DNA of 64,000 nt from an uncultured Bacteroidales bacterium (lineage in GTDB: Bacteria > Bacteroidota > Bacteroidia > Bacteroidales > Paludibacteraceae): NCBI GenBank assembly GCA_946186915.1, contig CAMHOY010000006.1, forward strand, positions 53,087 to 117,086, read 5' to 3'. The position numbers and the translations under genes are program-made. Of this stretch, positions 42,753-52,203 are shown one piece after another. Every line of letters starts with the position of its first letter. Position 1 is the first letter of the stretch. The notes below the pieces were generated by a model, which was not told the DNA's origin, searched no databases, and was given only the letters and a program-made list of their open reading frames with translations.

Positions 42753-44506
42753 GATGAAGAAATATACCTTCTTGGTATTCCATCGTGACTACGATACCTT
42801 CCTCACGCAATTACGCGACTTGGGTGTGGTTCATATCACGGAAAAGGCCGCGGGGCTTATCGAAAACGATGAAACGTTGCAAGCCGCTCTTCAGCATGAG
42901 GATGAACTGCGCCACTTACTTGCACAAGGAGCTACCGATCAACTCATCCAGGAGCGTACAGCTATCGAAGAACGCATAACTGCTGCGCAAGAATCCGCCA
43001 AGCAGGTTGCTGTCTGGGGTGATTTTGATGCCCAACGTATCGAAGCCCTCAAACAAGCCGGCTATACACTGCGGTTCTTCTCTTGTAGTGCCAACGTATA
43101 TAAAGAGGAGTGGGGTCTAAAGGTCTCCGAGAAAGAAGGAAAGACCTATTTTGTGCTTGTTGATAGTCCGGCATTACAAGATGCCGATAACTCGGAACTG
43201 CATGAGAAAGCAACCGAAATCCCGCAACCCGAGAAATCAGAAGCACAATGGTTGCAGGAAGTAGAGCATCTCAATGGTCTGCTCGCGGCTGCCAATGCAC
43301 GTATTGAGGCTTGGCAAATCGCTCATATTGAGGAGATTAAGCAGCAGTTGGCGGATGCTCGTCAGCAAATAGACTGGCAACGCGTACAACTCTCTACCGA
43401 CAAACTGGCAGATGGCGCTTTATGTCTCATCGAAGGTTTCTGCCCTAAAGAGAAAGAACCGGCTCTGAATGAGATGCTCGAATCCGCACAGGTATATTTC
43501 GAAGCGGAGGAACCGACAAAAGAAGATGACACTCCCATTGAGTTGAAGAATAACTTCTATACGCGGTTGTTTGAACCTATCACGCGGCTATATTCTTTGC
43601 CGAACTACACAGAGTTAGACCCGACGCCGTTCTTTGCCCCGTTCTTCATGCTCTTCTTCGGATTATGTCTGGGTGACGGCGGTTACGGCTTGGTTATCCT
43701 GCTCGCCGGACTTGCGGTGATTTTCAAGGCTCCGAAACTCAAGGAGTGGGGATGGTTGGGCGTATTCATGGGCTTGACGACCATGGTCGTAGGTATTCTT
43801 ACCGGCATGTTCTTCGGTATCAACTTGGAAGAAGTAGCAGTGCTTGCTCCGGTAAAACAGTATTTCATAACGGAGACGAATGCTACCGTACACTTCATGG
43901 GCGGCGCATACCATCCGATGATGGTCTTTGCCATCCTGATTGGTATCTTCCAGATTCTTTTTGCCATGGGCTTTAAGGTAGTGAAGATCACGCTCCGTGA
44001 CGGCTTCAAATATGCGGCATACGACTGCGCTTGGCTGGTAGCATTGGTGACGCTCATCGTCTGGTTTGCTCTTTCCGGATCACTCTCGCCGATAGGATTA
44101 TATACCATTTATGGTATATTGGGCCTGTGCGCATTGTTTATCCTGTTCTACAGCAATCCTGATCGTAAGGTCCTTTTGCTCAATATCGGAGGAGGTTTGT
44201 GGGGAACGTATAACATGGTCAGTGGCTTGTTGGGCGATGTGCTCAGCTATATCCGTCTGTTTGCGTTAGGTCTCGCCGGAGGTATTCTCGGAAATGTCTT
44301 CAATGCGCTTGCATTGCAGGCAGGCGGCGCTTGTCCGAGCTGGATAGGATGGCTGCCGACATTGCTTATCCTCGTCTTCGGTCACTCTCTGAACTTCGCG
44401 TTGTGTCTTATCTCATCGGTGGTACACCCGATGCGTCTTACCTTTGTCGAGTTCTATAAGAATGCCGGCTTTGAGGGAGGAGGAAAAGAGTACAAACCTT
44501 TTGCTA

Positions 44507-44514
<8 letters not shown>
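42742..44514 (+). CDS. atpI: V/A-type ATP synthase subunit I (membrane stator, a-subunit)
   Basis: The protein has 590 residues. The first about 290 form a cytoplasmic helical arm (RDYDTFLTQLRDLGVVHITE, KEKEPALNEMLESAQVYFEA). The second half has about seven to eight membrane helices. The ion-channel region includes GDVLSYIRLFALGLAGGILG, carrying the essential arginine, and FGHSLNFALCLISSVVHPMR. Smaller than eukaryotic a-subunits, it matches bacterial NtpI/AtpI. It overlaps subunit D by 11 nt. Confidence 0.95.
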
Positions 44515-45009
<495 letters not shown>

Positions 45010-45029
45010 ACCATTAACGCTAAACGAAA

Positions 45030-45899
45030 ATGCTGAAAGCATTTGTATTCCCGGGACAGGGTAGTCAATTTCCGGGCATGTGCAAAGACCTGTACGATGC
45101 ACATGAAGAGGCACGCGAGATATGTCAGGCAGCCGACAGGCTGCTTGGCTTCTCGCTTACCGATGTTATGTTCGGTGGAAGTGCAGAAGACCTGAAGCAG
45201 ACCAAAGTGACACAACCTGCTGTCTTCCTCCATTCCGTGGTGGCACAACGTCTTATGACCATCGAGAAACCGGATATGGTAGCCGGACACAGTCTTGGCG
45301 AGTTCAGTGCGCTCGTAGCATGTGGAGCTTTGCGTTTTGAGGACGCCTTATTATTAGTGTCCGCGCGTGCGCAGGCGATGCAGGCTGCTTGTGAGGCGAA
45401 TCCCGGCACGATGGCGGCTGTCATTGGTCTCGATGACGAAAAAGTGGTAGATATCTGTCAGACAATAGATGGAGTGGTAATAGGTGCCAACTTCAACTGT
45501 CCGGGGCAGGTTGTTATCTCCGGAGAAATAGAAGCGGTTGAGGCTGCATGTGTGGCACTCAAAGAAGCAGGCGCACGCCGTGCGCTACGACTCAATGTCG
45601 GCGGTGCTTTTCACTCACCCCTCATGCAACCTGCTGCCGAAGAACTGAAGGCTGCTATTCTCAAAACGGAATTCAGAAAACCCTTCTGTCCTATCTATCA
45701 GAATGTCACTGCGAAAGCAGAAACAGAGCCGGAGATTATCCGCGAAAACCTCTTGAAACAACTCACAGCCCCCGTTCGCTGGACGCAATCCGTGCAAAAT
45801 ATGATTGCAGATGGCGCAAAAGAGTTCTATGAGTTTGGCCCGGGAGATGTGCTCAAAGGAATGATTCGCAAGATAAATCCGGACGTGCAAGTCGGATAA
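45030..45899 (+). CDS. fabD: Malonyl-CoA:ACP transacylase
   Basis: The 289-residue protein has [11 protein letters not shown] at the start, the active-site [15 protein letters not shown] with nucleophile Ser88, and GGAFHSPLM with the catalytic histidine. It loads malonyl groups onto acyl carrier protein for fatty-acid synthesis. It directly follows the V-ATPase operon by 20 nt and is probably co-transcribed. Confidence 0.96.
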   Translation: MLKAFVFPGQGSQFPGMCKDLYDAHEEAREICQAADRLLGFSLTDVMFGGSAEDLKQTKVTQPAVFLHSVVAQRLMTIEKPDMVAGHSLGEFSALVACGALRFEDALLLVSARAQAMQAACEANPGTMAAVIGLDDEKVVDICQTIDGVVIGANFNCPGQVVISGEIEAVEAACVALKEAGARRALRLNVGGAFHSPLMQPAAEELKAAILKTEFRKPFCPIYQNVTAKAETEPEIIRENLLKQLTAPVRWTQSVQNMIADGAKEFYEFGPGDVLKGMIRKINPDVQVG

Positions 45900-45933
45900 C
45901 TTCTTGCACTATACACCATATAATATTACGAAA

Positions 45934-46908
45934 ATGATTAAGACAATCGGTGTATTAACATCCGGGGGAGATGCCCCCGGAATGAACGCAGCCATTCGTG
46001 CGGTGACACGAGCTGCTATTGCGCAAGGTTTGCAAGTAAAAGCAATCTATCGTGGCTACAAAGGTCTAATAGATGGCGAAGTAAAGAGTTTTACTTCCCA
46101 AGATGTGTCAGGTATTATACAACGCGGAGGAACCATCCTCAAGTCAGCACGTTGTATGGAATTCATGACGCCAGAAGGCCGTAAACAGGCTCATAAGGTC
46201 ATTCAGAAGGAAAAGATTGATGCTCTGGTGGTTATAGGCGGTGATGGCACTTTCACGGGAGGCCGTCTCTTTGCCCAGGAGTACGATATTCCTGTAATTG
46301 GCCTGCCAGGTACAATCGATAATGACTTATGGGGCACAGATGCTACAATCGGCTACGACACCTCGCTCGGTACGATTACCGAATGTATAGATAAACTACG
46401 TGACACTGCTACATCACACGAACGTGTTTTCTTGGTAGAAGTCATGGGCCGTGATGCCGGATTTCTGACGCTTAATGCCGCGATTGCGGGAGGCTGTGAA
46501 GCAGCTATCATTCCCGAGCGTGCGCAGGTGAAGGAACAGATTGAAGAAGCAATTGGTAGCGGAAAACGCAAAACGAAGAGTTCGTCTATTGTGCTGGTTC
46601 AGGAGCACGCCGTTGAAGGCGGAGCCGCAACGGTAGCCAAAATGATTGAGAAGATCCATCCGGAATTCTCCACCCGCGTTACTGTCCTTGGCCATTTACA
46701 ACGCGGCGGAAGTCCTTCCGCCTATGACCGTATATTGGCATCCCGCATGGGGGTGGCTGCAGTGCAAGCTTTGCTGGACGGGCAACGCAACGTTATGGTT
46801 GGTATCCAGAATGATGACATAGTACTCATTCCCCTGAGTAAGGCCATTCATCAGAAAAAGGATGTCAAGGAAGACTCATGGCAAGCCCTTCTCACCCTAA
46901 GTATATAA
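45934..46908 (+). CDS. pfkA: ATP-dependent 6-phosphofructokinase
   Basis: I start at ATG 45934, where [20 protein letters not shown] begins the conserved fold; the upstream Met is 10 codons earlier with no conservation. The 324-residue protein has [11 protein letters not shown] (ATP site), [20 protein letters not shown] with the catalytic aspartate, and [15 protein letters not shown]. It phosphorylates fructose 6-phosphate in glycolysis. The GGDGT motif agrees with ATP use, though PPi use cannot be excluded. Confidence 0.95.
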   Translation: MIKTIGVLTSGGDAPGMNAAIRAVTRAAIAQGLQVKAIYRGYKGLIDGEVKSFTSQDVSGIIQRGGTILKSARCMEFMTPEGRKQAHKVIQKEKIDALVVIGGDGTFTGGRLFAQEYDIPVIGLPGTIDNDLWGTDATIGYDTSLGTITECIDKLRDTATSHERVFLVEVMGRDAGFLTLNAAIAGGCEAAIIPERAQVKEQIEEAIGSGKRKTKSSSIVLVQEHAVEGGAATVAKMIEKIHPEFSTRVTVLGHLQRGGSPSAYDRILASRMGVAAVQALLDGQRNVMVGIQNDDIVLIPLSKAIHQKKDVKEDSWQALLTLSI

Positions 46909-46934
46909 TTACAAAAATTAAACTTTAAACATTA
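46907..46934. repeat. 7-bp array before the ferritin gene
   Basis: Units are AATTACA, AAAATTA, AACTTTA and AACATTA. The AACATTA unit is the same as in the atpK spacer. Confidence 0.75.
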
Positions 46935-46939
46935 TCATT

Positions 46940-47461
46940 ATGATTTCCAAACGTTTAGAGGACGCTATTAACGCCCAAATCAATGCCGAGATGTGGTCGG
47001 CGTATTTATACCTCAGTATGTCTGCTTATTGCCAAGACAAAGGTTTAGCGGGTATGGCTAACTGGTTTGCTATCCAATTCAAGGAGGAGCAAGACCATGC
47101 GCAGATTTTCTACAACTACCTCATCAGCCGTGGTGGCCGTGTGCTGCTGAAGGCGATTGATGCGGTGGAGACGGAATGGGCATCTCCGCTTGCTGCTTTT
47201 GAACATACTTACAAGCACGAGCAACATGTAACTTCGCTCATCAACAATCTTATGCAGATTGCCGTAGATGAGAAAGATTTTGCCGCTCAGAGTCGTCTCC
47301 AATGGTTCATCGACGAGCAGGTAGAGGAAGAAGAGAATGCCGTGGATATCATCAACAAACTGAAGATGTTGGACGGCAATTCCTACGGGCTTTATGTCCT
47401 TGACCAGGAACTCGCTGCACGCGTGTATGCGACTCCGTCGCCTTTGGCAGCAAAAGCATAA
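46940..47461 (+). CDS. ftnA: Ferritin (non-heme, FtnA-like)
   Basis: The 173-residue four-helix protein has the ferroxidase ligands in QINAEMWSAYLYLSMSAYCQ, FKEEQDHAQIFYNYL and FIDEQVEEEENAVDI. It stores iron as a 24-mer shell in the cytoplasm. It has the length and lack of haem ligand expected of FtnA rather than bacterioferritin. It is followed by a DUF456 gene 3 nt later. Confidence 0.95.
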   Translation: MISKRLEDAINAQINAEMWSAYLYLSMSAYCQDKGLAGMANWFAIQFKEEQDHAQIFYNYLISRGGRVLLKAIDAVETEWASPLAAFEHTYKHEQHVTSLINNLMQIAVDEKDFAAQSRLQWFIDEQVEEEENAVDIINKLKMLDGNSYGLYVLDQELAARVYATPSPLAAKA

Positions 47462-47464
47462 CAC

Positions 47465-47938
47465 ATGGATATAGCGCTTCTTGTCATAGCATTTATCCTT
47501 ATGCTGATAGGCATAATCGGTTGTATAGTGCCCGGTCTTCCGGGCACACCGATAGCCTATGCCGGCTTATGGATTGCTCAGATCACAGAGCGCGTTGATT
47601 TCAGTTGGCAATTTCTTCTTGTTTGGGGTATTGTCACGGTTGTTATCTCTGCGTTGGATTATATTGTCCCCGCATGGGGAACAAAGCGGTATGGCGGCAC
47701 GAAATGGGGAGTATGGGGTAGTACCATCGGAGTTTTTGTCGGTTTGTTCGCCGGACCGTGGGGCGTGATTTTAGGGCCGCTTGTAGGAGCTGTCATCGGT
47801 GAACTGCTTGGTGGAAAAGCCGCTCAGGAAGCCTTGCGCGCAGGATGGGGGAGTTTTATCGGTATCCTTTTCGGTACGATTATCAAACTCATCGCTTGTG
47901 GTCTGATGCTCACTGCCCTTATCCAAGCTGTTTGGTAG
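47465..47938 (+). CDS. DUF456 family membrane protein
   Basis: The protein has 157 residues and about four to five membrane segments (LLVIAFILMLIGIIGCIVPG, FLLVWGIVTVVISALDYIVP, IGVFVGLFAGPWGVILGPLV). The PGLPGTPIAYAGL and GTKRYGGTKWGVWGSTIG motifs are DUF456 hallmarks. Function is unknown. It closes the conserved block before the accessory region. Confidence 0.9.
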   Translation: MDIALLVIAFILMLIGIIGCIVPGLPGTPIAYAGLWIAQITERVDFSWQFLLVWGIVTVVISALDYIVPAWGTKRYGGTKWGVWGSTIGVFVGLFAGPWGVILGPLVGAVIGELLGGKAAQEALRAGWGSFIGILFGTIIKLIACGLMLTALIQAVW

Positions 47939-47960
47939 ACATTATTGTTGTCGGAACCAA

Positions 47961-48196
47961 CCGTCACTCACTGACGTTAAACCGGAGGACATATTGATTT
48001 AAATCGTTTGCTTTTTGTTCGGCACGGCTCTGAAACCTAGGAAATTTCAAATCGTGTAAATACCCAAGAACAAAACGAGCAAGCGTCCTTGCATTGCACG
48101 GGCGTTTCTTGTTGGTATTTACTGGTTTTCCTAGGACCACAGAGCATGAACAAGAACCGTTCGTGCTTTTCTATGTTTTGCAAGGACGCTTGCTCG
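47961..48196 (+). ncRNA. R1: copy of a conserved structured element with two alternative long hairpins
   Basis: The 5' part is nearly identical to R2 at 53281: hairpin CGTCA-CTCAC-TGACG (47962-47976), then GGAGGACATA. Further on are two long, mutually exclusive inverted-repeat sets. Set I pairs 48036-48044 with 48127-48135 and 48056-48064 with 48114-48122. Set II pairs 48076-48093 with 48179-48196 (18 bp, perfect) and 48096-48113 with 48149-48166 (17 of 18). I see no own promoter. This fills most of the gene-free stretch 47939-48376. Confidence 0.7.
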
Positions 48197-48266
48197 AAAA
48201 CACTGCAAAAGTACAACATAAAACGGACATATACAAGCTTTCGCGAGAAAAAGGACCAAAAAGGAC

Positions 48267-48298
48267 TACGAATATATCGCAAAAAAGCAGTAATTTTG
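48267..48298 (+). promoter_or_regulatory. Promoter of the small-protein unit downstream of R1
   Basis: The -7 TAATTTTG is at 48291-48298. The -33 position (TACG, 48267-48270) is weak but followed by AATATATCGCAAAAAA, the same pattern seen at other promoters here. Spacing is 20 nt. Confidence 0.75.
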
Positions 48299-48324
48299 CA
48301 GGCGTAAAGTGTTATTAATTAAAT

Positions 48325-48354
48325 CGGGGAAGCCGAAAACCGCTAAGAGTAGGC
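48325..48354 (+). promoter_or_regulatory. Pseudoknot motif copy A
   Basis: Stem 1 is CGG (48325-48327) with CCG (48340-48342); loop GGAA; stem 2 is GCC (48332-48334) with GGC (48352-48354); GAAAA and CTAAGAGTA join the stems. It ends 22 nt before a GTG codon at 48377. Confidence 0.75.
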
Positions 48355-48376
48355 ATTTTTACCTAAAAACCTTGCA

Positions 48377-48592
48377 GTGTACAGGAAACTGCATACCATT
48401 ATGGGATTATTTGGATTATTTGGTCCTCGCTCTAAAGCGGACATTGATCGTGAAATTGCAAATCTTCAGGGTAGAATAGCAAGTATTCAGGCGACTGGAT
48501 TACAGAAAAAAGATATTAACGCGCGCGCTCAAATAGCTTCCTGCAAAGCGAAGATAGCATCATTGAGAGCAGAACGAAAACATGCAAAATAA
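48377..48592 (+). CDS. Small basic coiled-coil protein marked by pseudoknot A
   Basis: The frame runs from GTG 48377 (71 residues) or ATG 48401 (63 residues, MGLFGLFGPRSKADIDREIA). GTG would give the same pseudoknot-to-start distance as the other copies (22 nt); ATG starts a more natural sequence. The rest is helical and charged (EIANLQGRIASIQATGLQKK, RAQIASCKAKIASLRAERKH), probably a coiled coil. I do not recognise it. It shares a transcript with the 75-residue gene. Confidence 0.6.
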   Translation: MYRKLHTIMGLFGLFGPRSKADIDREIANLQGRIASIQATGLQKKDINARAQIASCKAKIASLRAERKHAK

Positions 48593-48610
48593 TCTACATG
48601 CTTTAATAGT

Positions 48611-48643
48611 AGGAGTAAGCCGAAAATCCTGTAAAGAGTAGGC
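48611..48643 (+). promoter_or_regulatory. Pseudoknot motif copy B
   Basis: Stem 1 is AGGA (48611-48614) with TCCT (48627-48630), four pairs; loop GTAA; stem 2 is GCC (48619-48621) with GGC (48641-48643). The ATG of the next gene is 23 nt downstream. Confidence 0.78.
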
Positions 48644-48666
48644 AACAATTATTAAATTTCAATATT

Positions 48667-48894
48667 ATGGCAACACCTGTTGTTACTGCAAAAAAGTACA
48701 AAGAAAAAGCTGTCATCGGCGGCGTAACTGTTTGGCTGAACAGCGACAATTCAATTGAGATTAGCGACACGAGTTATCCCAGCGTAAAAGCCGGGTTACG
48801 TGCACTATCTGAAAAAGCTGGCTTCAAATACGATGCCAACTGGACCGTACAGCAATTAGGTAAGAAACTGATTGCATTTGTTAATGGTAATTAA
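48667..48894 (+). CDS. Small protein of 75 residues marked by pseudoknot B
   Basis: The protein begins MATPVVTAKKYKEKAVIGGV and contains WLNSDNSIEISDTSYPSVKA and LIAFVNGN at the end. It looks like a compact alpha/beta domain with no signal peptide or membrane segment. No family is recognised. It is the last gene before a strong terminator, so R1-A-B forms a short unit of its own. Confidence 0.65.
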   Translation: MATPVVTAKKYKEKAVIGGVTVWLNSDNSIEISDTSYPSVKAGLRALSEKAGFKYDANWTVQQLGKKLIAFVNGN

Positions 48895-48902
48895 TCATGC
48901 AG

Positions 48903-48945
48903 GCAAGGAGAGAAATTTAGTCTCTCCTTGCTTTCTTTATTTTTC
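48903..48945 (+). terminator. Rho-independent terminator after the small-protein unit
   Basis: A 10-bp stem, GCAAGGAGAG (48903-48912) with CTCTCCTTGC (48922-48931), is followed by a T-rich run to 48945. The start codon of the next gene is at 48948. Confidence 0.92.
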
Positions 48946-48947
48946 CT

Positions 48948-49472
48948 ATGGAGTTTAAAATTGAAAACGCTTATTTTGTGAAAGACATCTGTTTGGATGT
49001 TATTGATACAAAACCGGCAGTGTATAGATGGTGGTTTGATGTAATTCCCGAGAAAGTGATTCAAGGTGGAGTAGATATAAGTCTTATTCGAACTAAGACA
49101 GTGAAAGGCGTAAAATTGTACGCACTATACGTAGGGAAAGCTGCCAATGCCAAAAATCGTTTGCGTAACCATCTGCCACATAGTAGTCGCCAAACGTTCA
49201 GGACTTCTACATTACGTCGTACTCTGCGTGCTTTGTTGTGCAAACCGTCACAATCCGATGAGGAATGTTCAAATATAGTCAATCAATTTATGACTAATCA
49301 TGCATATTTGGAGTGGAGCTATTATGCATCAGACGAAGAGGCCAAACATTATGAATCGGCATATATATCCAATGGATACTACCCATTGAATAATAGTGAA
49401 AATATAGACTCTCTAAAAATATGGACACGACAAATGACTATATTGAGAAAACAATGGAGTGTGATAAAATAG
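48948..49472 (+). CDS. GIY-YIG nuclease-like protein
   Basis: The protein has 174 residues. KPAVYRWWFDV (GIY position), GVKLYALYVGKAANAKNRLR (YVG in place of YIG, then the conserved arginine) and HLPHSSRQTFRTSTLRRTLR form the core expected of GIY-YIG endonucleases. A glutamate later (DEEAKHYESAYISNGYYPLN, with the NxxYP-like ending) fits the metal site. It could cut DNA or RNA in defence or repair; no partner methylase is visible. Its ATG is only 3 nt after a terminator T-run, so its promoter is unclear. Confidence 0.72.
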   Translation: MEFKIENAYFVKDICLDVIDTKPAVYRWWFDVIPEKVIQGGVDISLIRTKTVKGVKLYALYVGKAANAKNRLRNHLPHSSRQTFRTSTLRRTLRALLCKPSQSDEECSNIVNQFMTNHAYLEWSYYASDEEAKHYESAYISNGYYPLNNSENIDSLKIWTRQMTILRKQWSVIK

Positions 49473-49491
49473 CATAAAATGTATAGTATAT

Positions 49492-49833
49492 ATGACATAT
49501 ACCTTTTCTTCATCTGAAGCCTCATTAGTGGCTAACGGACATGCAGCGGATGTTCTCACACCGTGGCAAATTGAGATTGACACCGACGAACAAACTATTA
49601 CAGTAAGTAAGCGAAACCGCATTTTAATAGGCGTAGATAAAGAGACGCTCGCCTTTCGCTTCATCCGTCGTGTAAAGATTGATGAGCACCTTATTGGCGC
49701 GGACATTACCATCCAAGCCGTTGGAGGCAAACTAACTGCTAAATGTCTCGATAAATCCGATTGCAAACGAATCAAGGAACTACTCATGGAGTACAACAAA
49801 ACTTCCAGAACACGGCATAATATCTTCAGTTAG
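49492..49833 (+). CDS. Hypothetical small protein, possibly PH-like beta domain
   Basis: The 113-residue protein has alternating hydrophobic strands (WQIEIDTDEQTITVSKRNRI, LAFRFIRRVKIDEHLIGADI, TIQAVGGKLTAKCL) and a C-terminal helix (KSDCKRIKELLMEY). The strand-rich layout with a final helix resembles bacterial PH-like domains, but that is weak. It follows the GIY-YIG gene by 19 nt, probably in one transcript. Confidence 0.6.
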   Translation: MTYTFSSSEASLVANGHAADVLTPWQIEIDTDEQTITVSKRNRILIGVDKETLAFRFIRRVKIDEHLIGADITIQAVGGKLTAKCLDKSDCKRIKELLMEYNKTSRTRHNIFS

Positions 49834-49834
49834 A

Positions 49835-49866
49835 CTTGCATATGTCGTAAAAAAGTTGTACCTTTG
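49835..49866 (+). promoter_or_regulatory. Promoter of the kinase gene
   Basis: The -33 CTTG is at 49835-49838, then 20 nt beginning CATATGTCGTAAAAAA, then -7 TACCTTTG at 49859-49866 followed by CAGCC. The start codon follows 20 nt later. Confidence 0.88.
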
Positions 49867-49886
49867 CAGCCTAAAAGGGTTCATGC

Positions 49887-50930
49887 ATGGGTTTACAGAC
49901 AGAAACATCATCTTCTGAGTTTGTCGCACCGATGGATTTTTCCTCCGAATGGCACAATATAGAATTGCTGCAAAGCCACTCGCACACAATGCTGTATGTC
50001 GCTACTCGCTACGGCAGGCGGTTTTTGCTCAAGTCGCTGACATCGGAAGCCAAGCGGCTCACCGATTACCAACTACAGCAGCAGAAAGAGTTTCAATTAG
50101 GCATTTCGCTGAATCATCCTAATGTTGCTGCTACGTATTCCTTGGAAGAAGTGCCCGGTGTGGGAATGTGCATCGTGCAGGAATGGATAGACGGCGTGAC
50201 GCTCGGCGAATGGCTGCAAGCAAAACCCTCACGGGCAGCTAAAAAACGTGCGTTGAATCAACTATTAGATGCGCTCGAATACATCCATAGCCTGCAACTC
50301 GTCCACCATGATCTCAAGCCGGACAATATCCTTATCACCCGCAACGGCGAGAATGTCAAACTGATAGATTTCGGGCTGTCGGAAGTTGATTCGTCTGTCT
50401 CGGCGAAAAGTAACGATCCCGCGAGAGATGTACAGGCGGTACAACGGCTGTTTGGTGTCATGCCCCGCCGTCGTTTTGATACCATTGACGCACTTCGTAA
50501 GGCTTTGAACAGGCGTGAAAAAGTCTTTCGGACAATACCGATAGTTCTGTCGCTGATGATGCTCATTGCCGCTTCGATTCTCTTTGGACAGGCTCGATAC
50601 ACAAAAATAATCGAGCAACGGAAATACGAAGCGATGCAAGCGCAAGTGGACTCACTCATTGCAGTAGAACGGGCAGAATTGACGGAGATTGTTAACCGGT
50701 ACGAGGTCTTTCATGTGAAAAATGCAAATGAACAACGTCTTTATACCGAGTGCTCCGCGCAATACGCGGATCACATGGTTCGGTACAACCATGTGCGTGA
50801 TTCGATAGCAGCATGCTATGATGAGAATGATCCGCGCCGGGAGCAGTTCTGGCAAATGTGTTTACACAAACAGACCGAACTGCACAATGAACTGTTTTAC
50901 ATCTTATCATCCAAAGTGACTTATGAATAA
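49887..50930 (+). CDS. Eukaryotic-like Ser/Thr protein kinase with one membrane helix
   Basis: The protein has 347 residues. The kinase core includes the ATP-binding Lys49 ([10 protein letters not shown]), the hinge [10 protein letters not shown], the catalytic loop [12 protein letters not shown] (Asp142, Asn147) and the DFG motif LIDFGLSE (Asp161). The glycine loop is poor and the C-lobe after DFG is short. A membrane helix ([17 protein letters not shown]) near residue 220 leads to a charged extracytoplasmic helical tail. It overlaps the next gene by 8 nt, so the small partner may be its substrate or regulator. Confidence 0.85.
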   Translation: MGLQTETSSSEFVAPMDFSSEWHNIELLQSHSHTMLYVATRYGRRFLLKSLTSEAKRLTDYQLQQQKEFQLGISLNHPNVAATYSLEEVPGVGMCIVQEWIDGVTLGEWLQAKPSRAAKKRALNQLLDALEYIHSLQLVHHDLKPDNILITRNGENVKLIDFGLSEVDSSVSAKSNDPARDVQAVQRLFGVMPRRRFDTIDALRKALNRREKVFRTIPIVLSLMMLIAASILFGQARYTKIIEQRKYEAMQAQVDSLIAVERAELTEIVNRYEVFHVKNANEQRLYTECSAQYADHMVRYNHVRDSIAACYDENDPRREQFWQMCLHKQTELHNELFYILSSKVTYE

Positions 50931-51477
50931 ATACGCACCGGAAATAACAACCCTGCGGATGGATATTGAGCAGTCCGTGAAACGCAAGATCCGCACACCC
51001 TATGATTTTGAGTTTCTTGCCGGCGTCATCTGGGAGCGTTTGCATGAGAATATCTCTCCCACAACGCTCAAGCGCCTCTGGGGCTATATAGAAGGGGCAG
51101 ACACGACGCGCCGCACGACACTTTGCCTCCTTTCACAGTTCCTCGGTTTCGCCGACTGGGAGGCGTATGTGGCTTCTCTTGCTACTCGCACGGACATCGA
51201 GAGCGCAGCTTTTGAGGGAGAGGGTGTTCATATTGATGACTTAAAGAAAGGCGACAGGGTAGAGGTGACATGGCTGCCGAACAGGCGGTGTGTATTCCGC
51301 TATGAAGGAGATGCGCATTTTACGATCGAGGAGGCGGAGAATGCCAAACTGCATGCCGGTGATTCGTTTGATGCCGTTTGTTTTATCATCGGTAAGCCGA
51401 TGTACCTGGATAATGTGCATGGCGCTTCTTATGTCGCCGGCTCAAAAAACGGCCTGAATTCCGTCAAAAAACTATAA
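50923..51477 (+). CDS. Kinase-coupled cytoplasmic protein of unknown function
   Basis: The protein has 184 residues. An N-terminal helical region ([40 protein letters not shown]) looks like a helix-turn-helix-type module. A beta domain ([40 protein letters not shown]) follows. The 8-nt overlap with the kinase gene argues for a working pair, perhaps sensor kinase and effector. I do not recognise a named family. Confidence 0.72.
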   Translation: MNKYAPEITTLRMDIEQSVKRKIRTPYDFEFLAGVIWERLHENISPTTLKRLWGYIEGADTTRRTTLCLLSQFLGFADWEAYVASLATRTDIESAAFEGEGVHIDDLKKGDRVEVTWLPNRRCVFRYEGDAHFTIEEAENAKLHAGDSFDAVCFIIGKPMYLDNVHGASYVAGSKNGLNSVKKL

Positions 51478-51479
51478 TA

Positions 51480-51524
51480 TGAACAACGAACTGCTGCCCA
51501 TCCTTTCCGCCAAACTCAAATAAG
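51480..51524 (+). CDS. 14-codon small ORF after the kinase partner
   Basis: ATG 51480 begins a frame reading MNNELLPILSAKLK and stop. It starts right after the stop of the upstream gene and has an amphipathic character. It may be a leader peptide, a remnant, or chance. Confidence 0.25.
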
Positions 51525-51588
51525 TTATGGCACGGAAATTGTGAATAACCGGAAAACGGATTGTTGAACGCTTAAAATGATTGGCCTT

Positions 51589-52203
51589 ATGAAACGATTT
51601 TATTCCTTTTGCTTAGCGCTAATGGCTTGCATGAGCATGCAGGCACAGTACGTCGTTTCTGACAAGTACGTCCTATGGTTCGAAGATTCCGACCATGAAG
51701 TAACAACCCGTAAATCCGTGGCTTGCACAGACAACTACCAGGATCTCTGGAATGGCTGTTATGTCAAAATCTCCGGCCGAAAGATATATATCTATCGCAA
51801 CAATAGTTCCATCCTCTATGGCGATGAGATCGAATTACTCTATAACGGCTACTACCGTGTCCGTCGCGGCAATACTTGGTATCTGGCCGATGAAGACGGA
51901 GACCTTGTGAGCGGCATCTACGGAAGTCATATCTACTATTTCCCATTTGGCTATGTGACGTTCCAACGCAGTTCGGGCTCTTGGGACATCTATCATTGTT
52001 CCGGTCGTAAGGTGGAGTGTTATTCAAATGAATCGCCGTTTATGTTTTGGAACGGCTGTTTTCTCATCAAACAAGGAAAATACTGGTACGCCGTAGATAG
52101 TGACGGCGATAAGATAGATGGGGTTTATGGCGATGAGGTTCAACTCCTCAATGACGGCCGCTGGAAATGCGTCCGGGGTTCTTACGTGAGTTATGTCGAT
52201 TAA
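51589..52203 (+). CDS. Secreted protein with WG-like beta repeats
   Basis: I start at ATG 51589, giving a signal peptide (MKRFYSFCLALMACMSMQAQ); a start 12 nt earlier is possible. The 204-residue product has repeats with aromatic and glycine-rich turns (LWNGCYVKISGRKIYIYRNN, LYNGYYRVRRGNTWYLADED, FWNGCFLIKQGKYWYAVDSD), similar to WG or propeller repeats. Its end overlaps the convergent SprT-like gene by 4 nt. Probable role is an envelope binding protein; nothing more can be said. Confidence 0.72.
   Translation: MKRFYSFCLALMACMSMQAQYVVSDKYVLWFEDSDHEVTTRKSVACTDNYQDLWNGCYVKISGRKIYIYRNNSSILYGDEIELLYNGYYRVRRGNTWYLADEDGDLVSGIYGSHIYYFPFGYVTFQRSSGSWDIYHCSGRKVECYSNESPFMFWNGCFLIKQGKYWYAVDSDGDKIDGVYGDEVQLLNDGRWKCVRGSYVSYVD

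Noticed and set aside
48089..48318. 72-74 codon ORFs across R1
   Set aside because: They read through the long inverted repeats and the downstream promoter, so RNA or DNA structure explains the sequence better.
48325..48354. Pseudoknot as a preQ1 or SAM-II riboswitch
   Set aside because: Size and fold type are similar, but the conserved loop bases of those classes are absent and the marked genes do not belong to queuosine or methionine metabolism.
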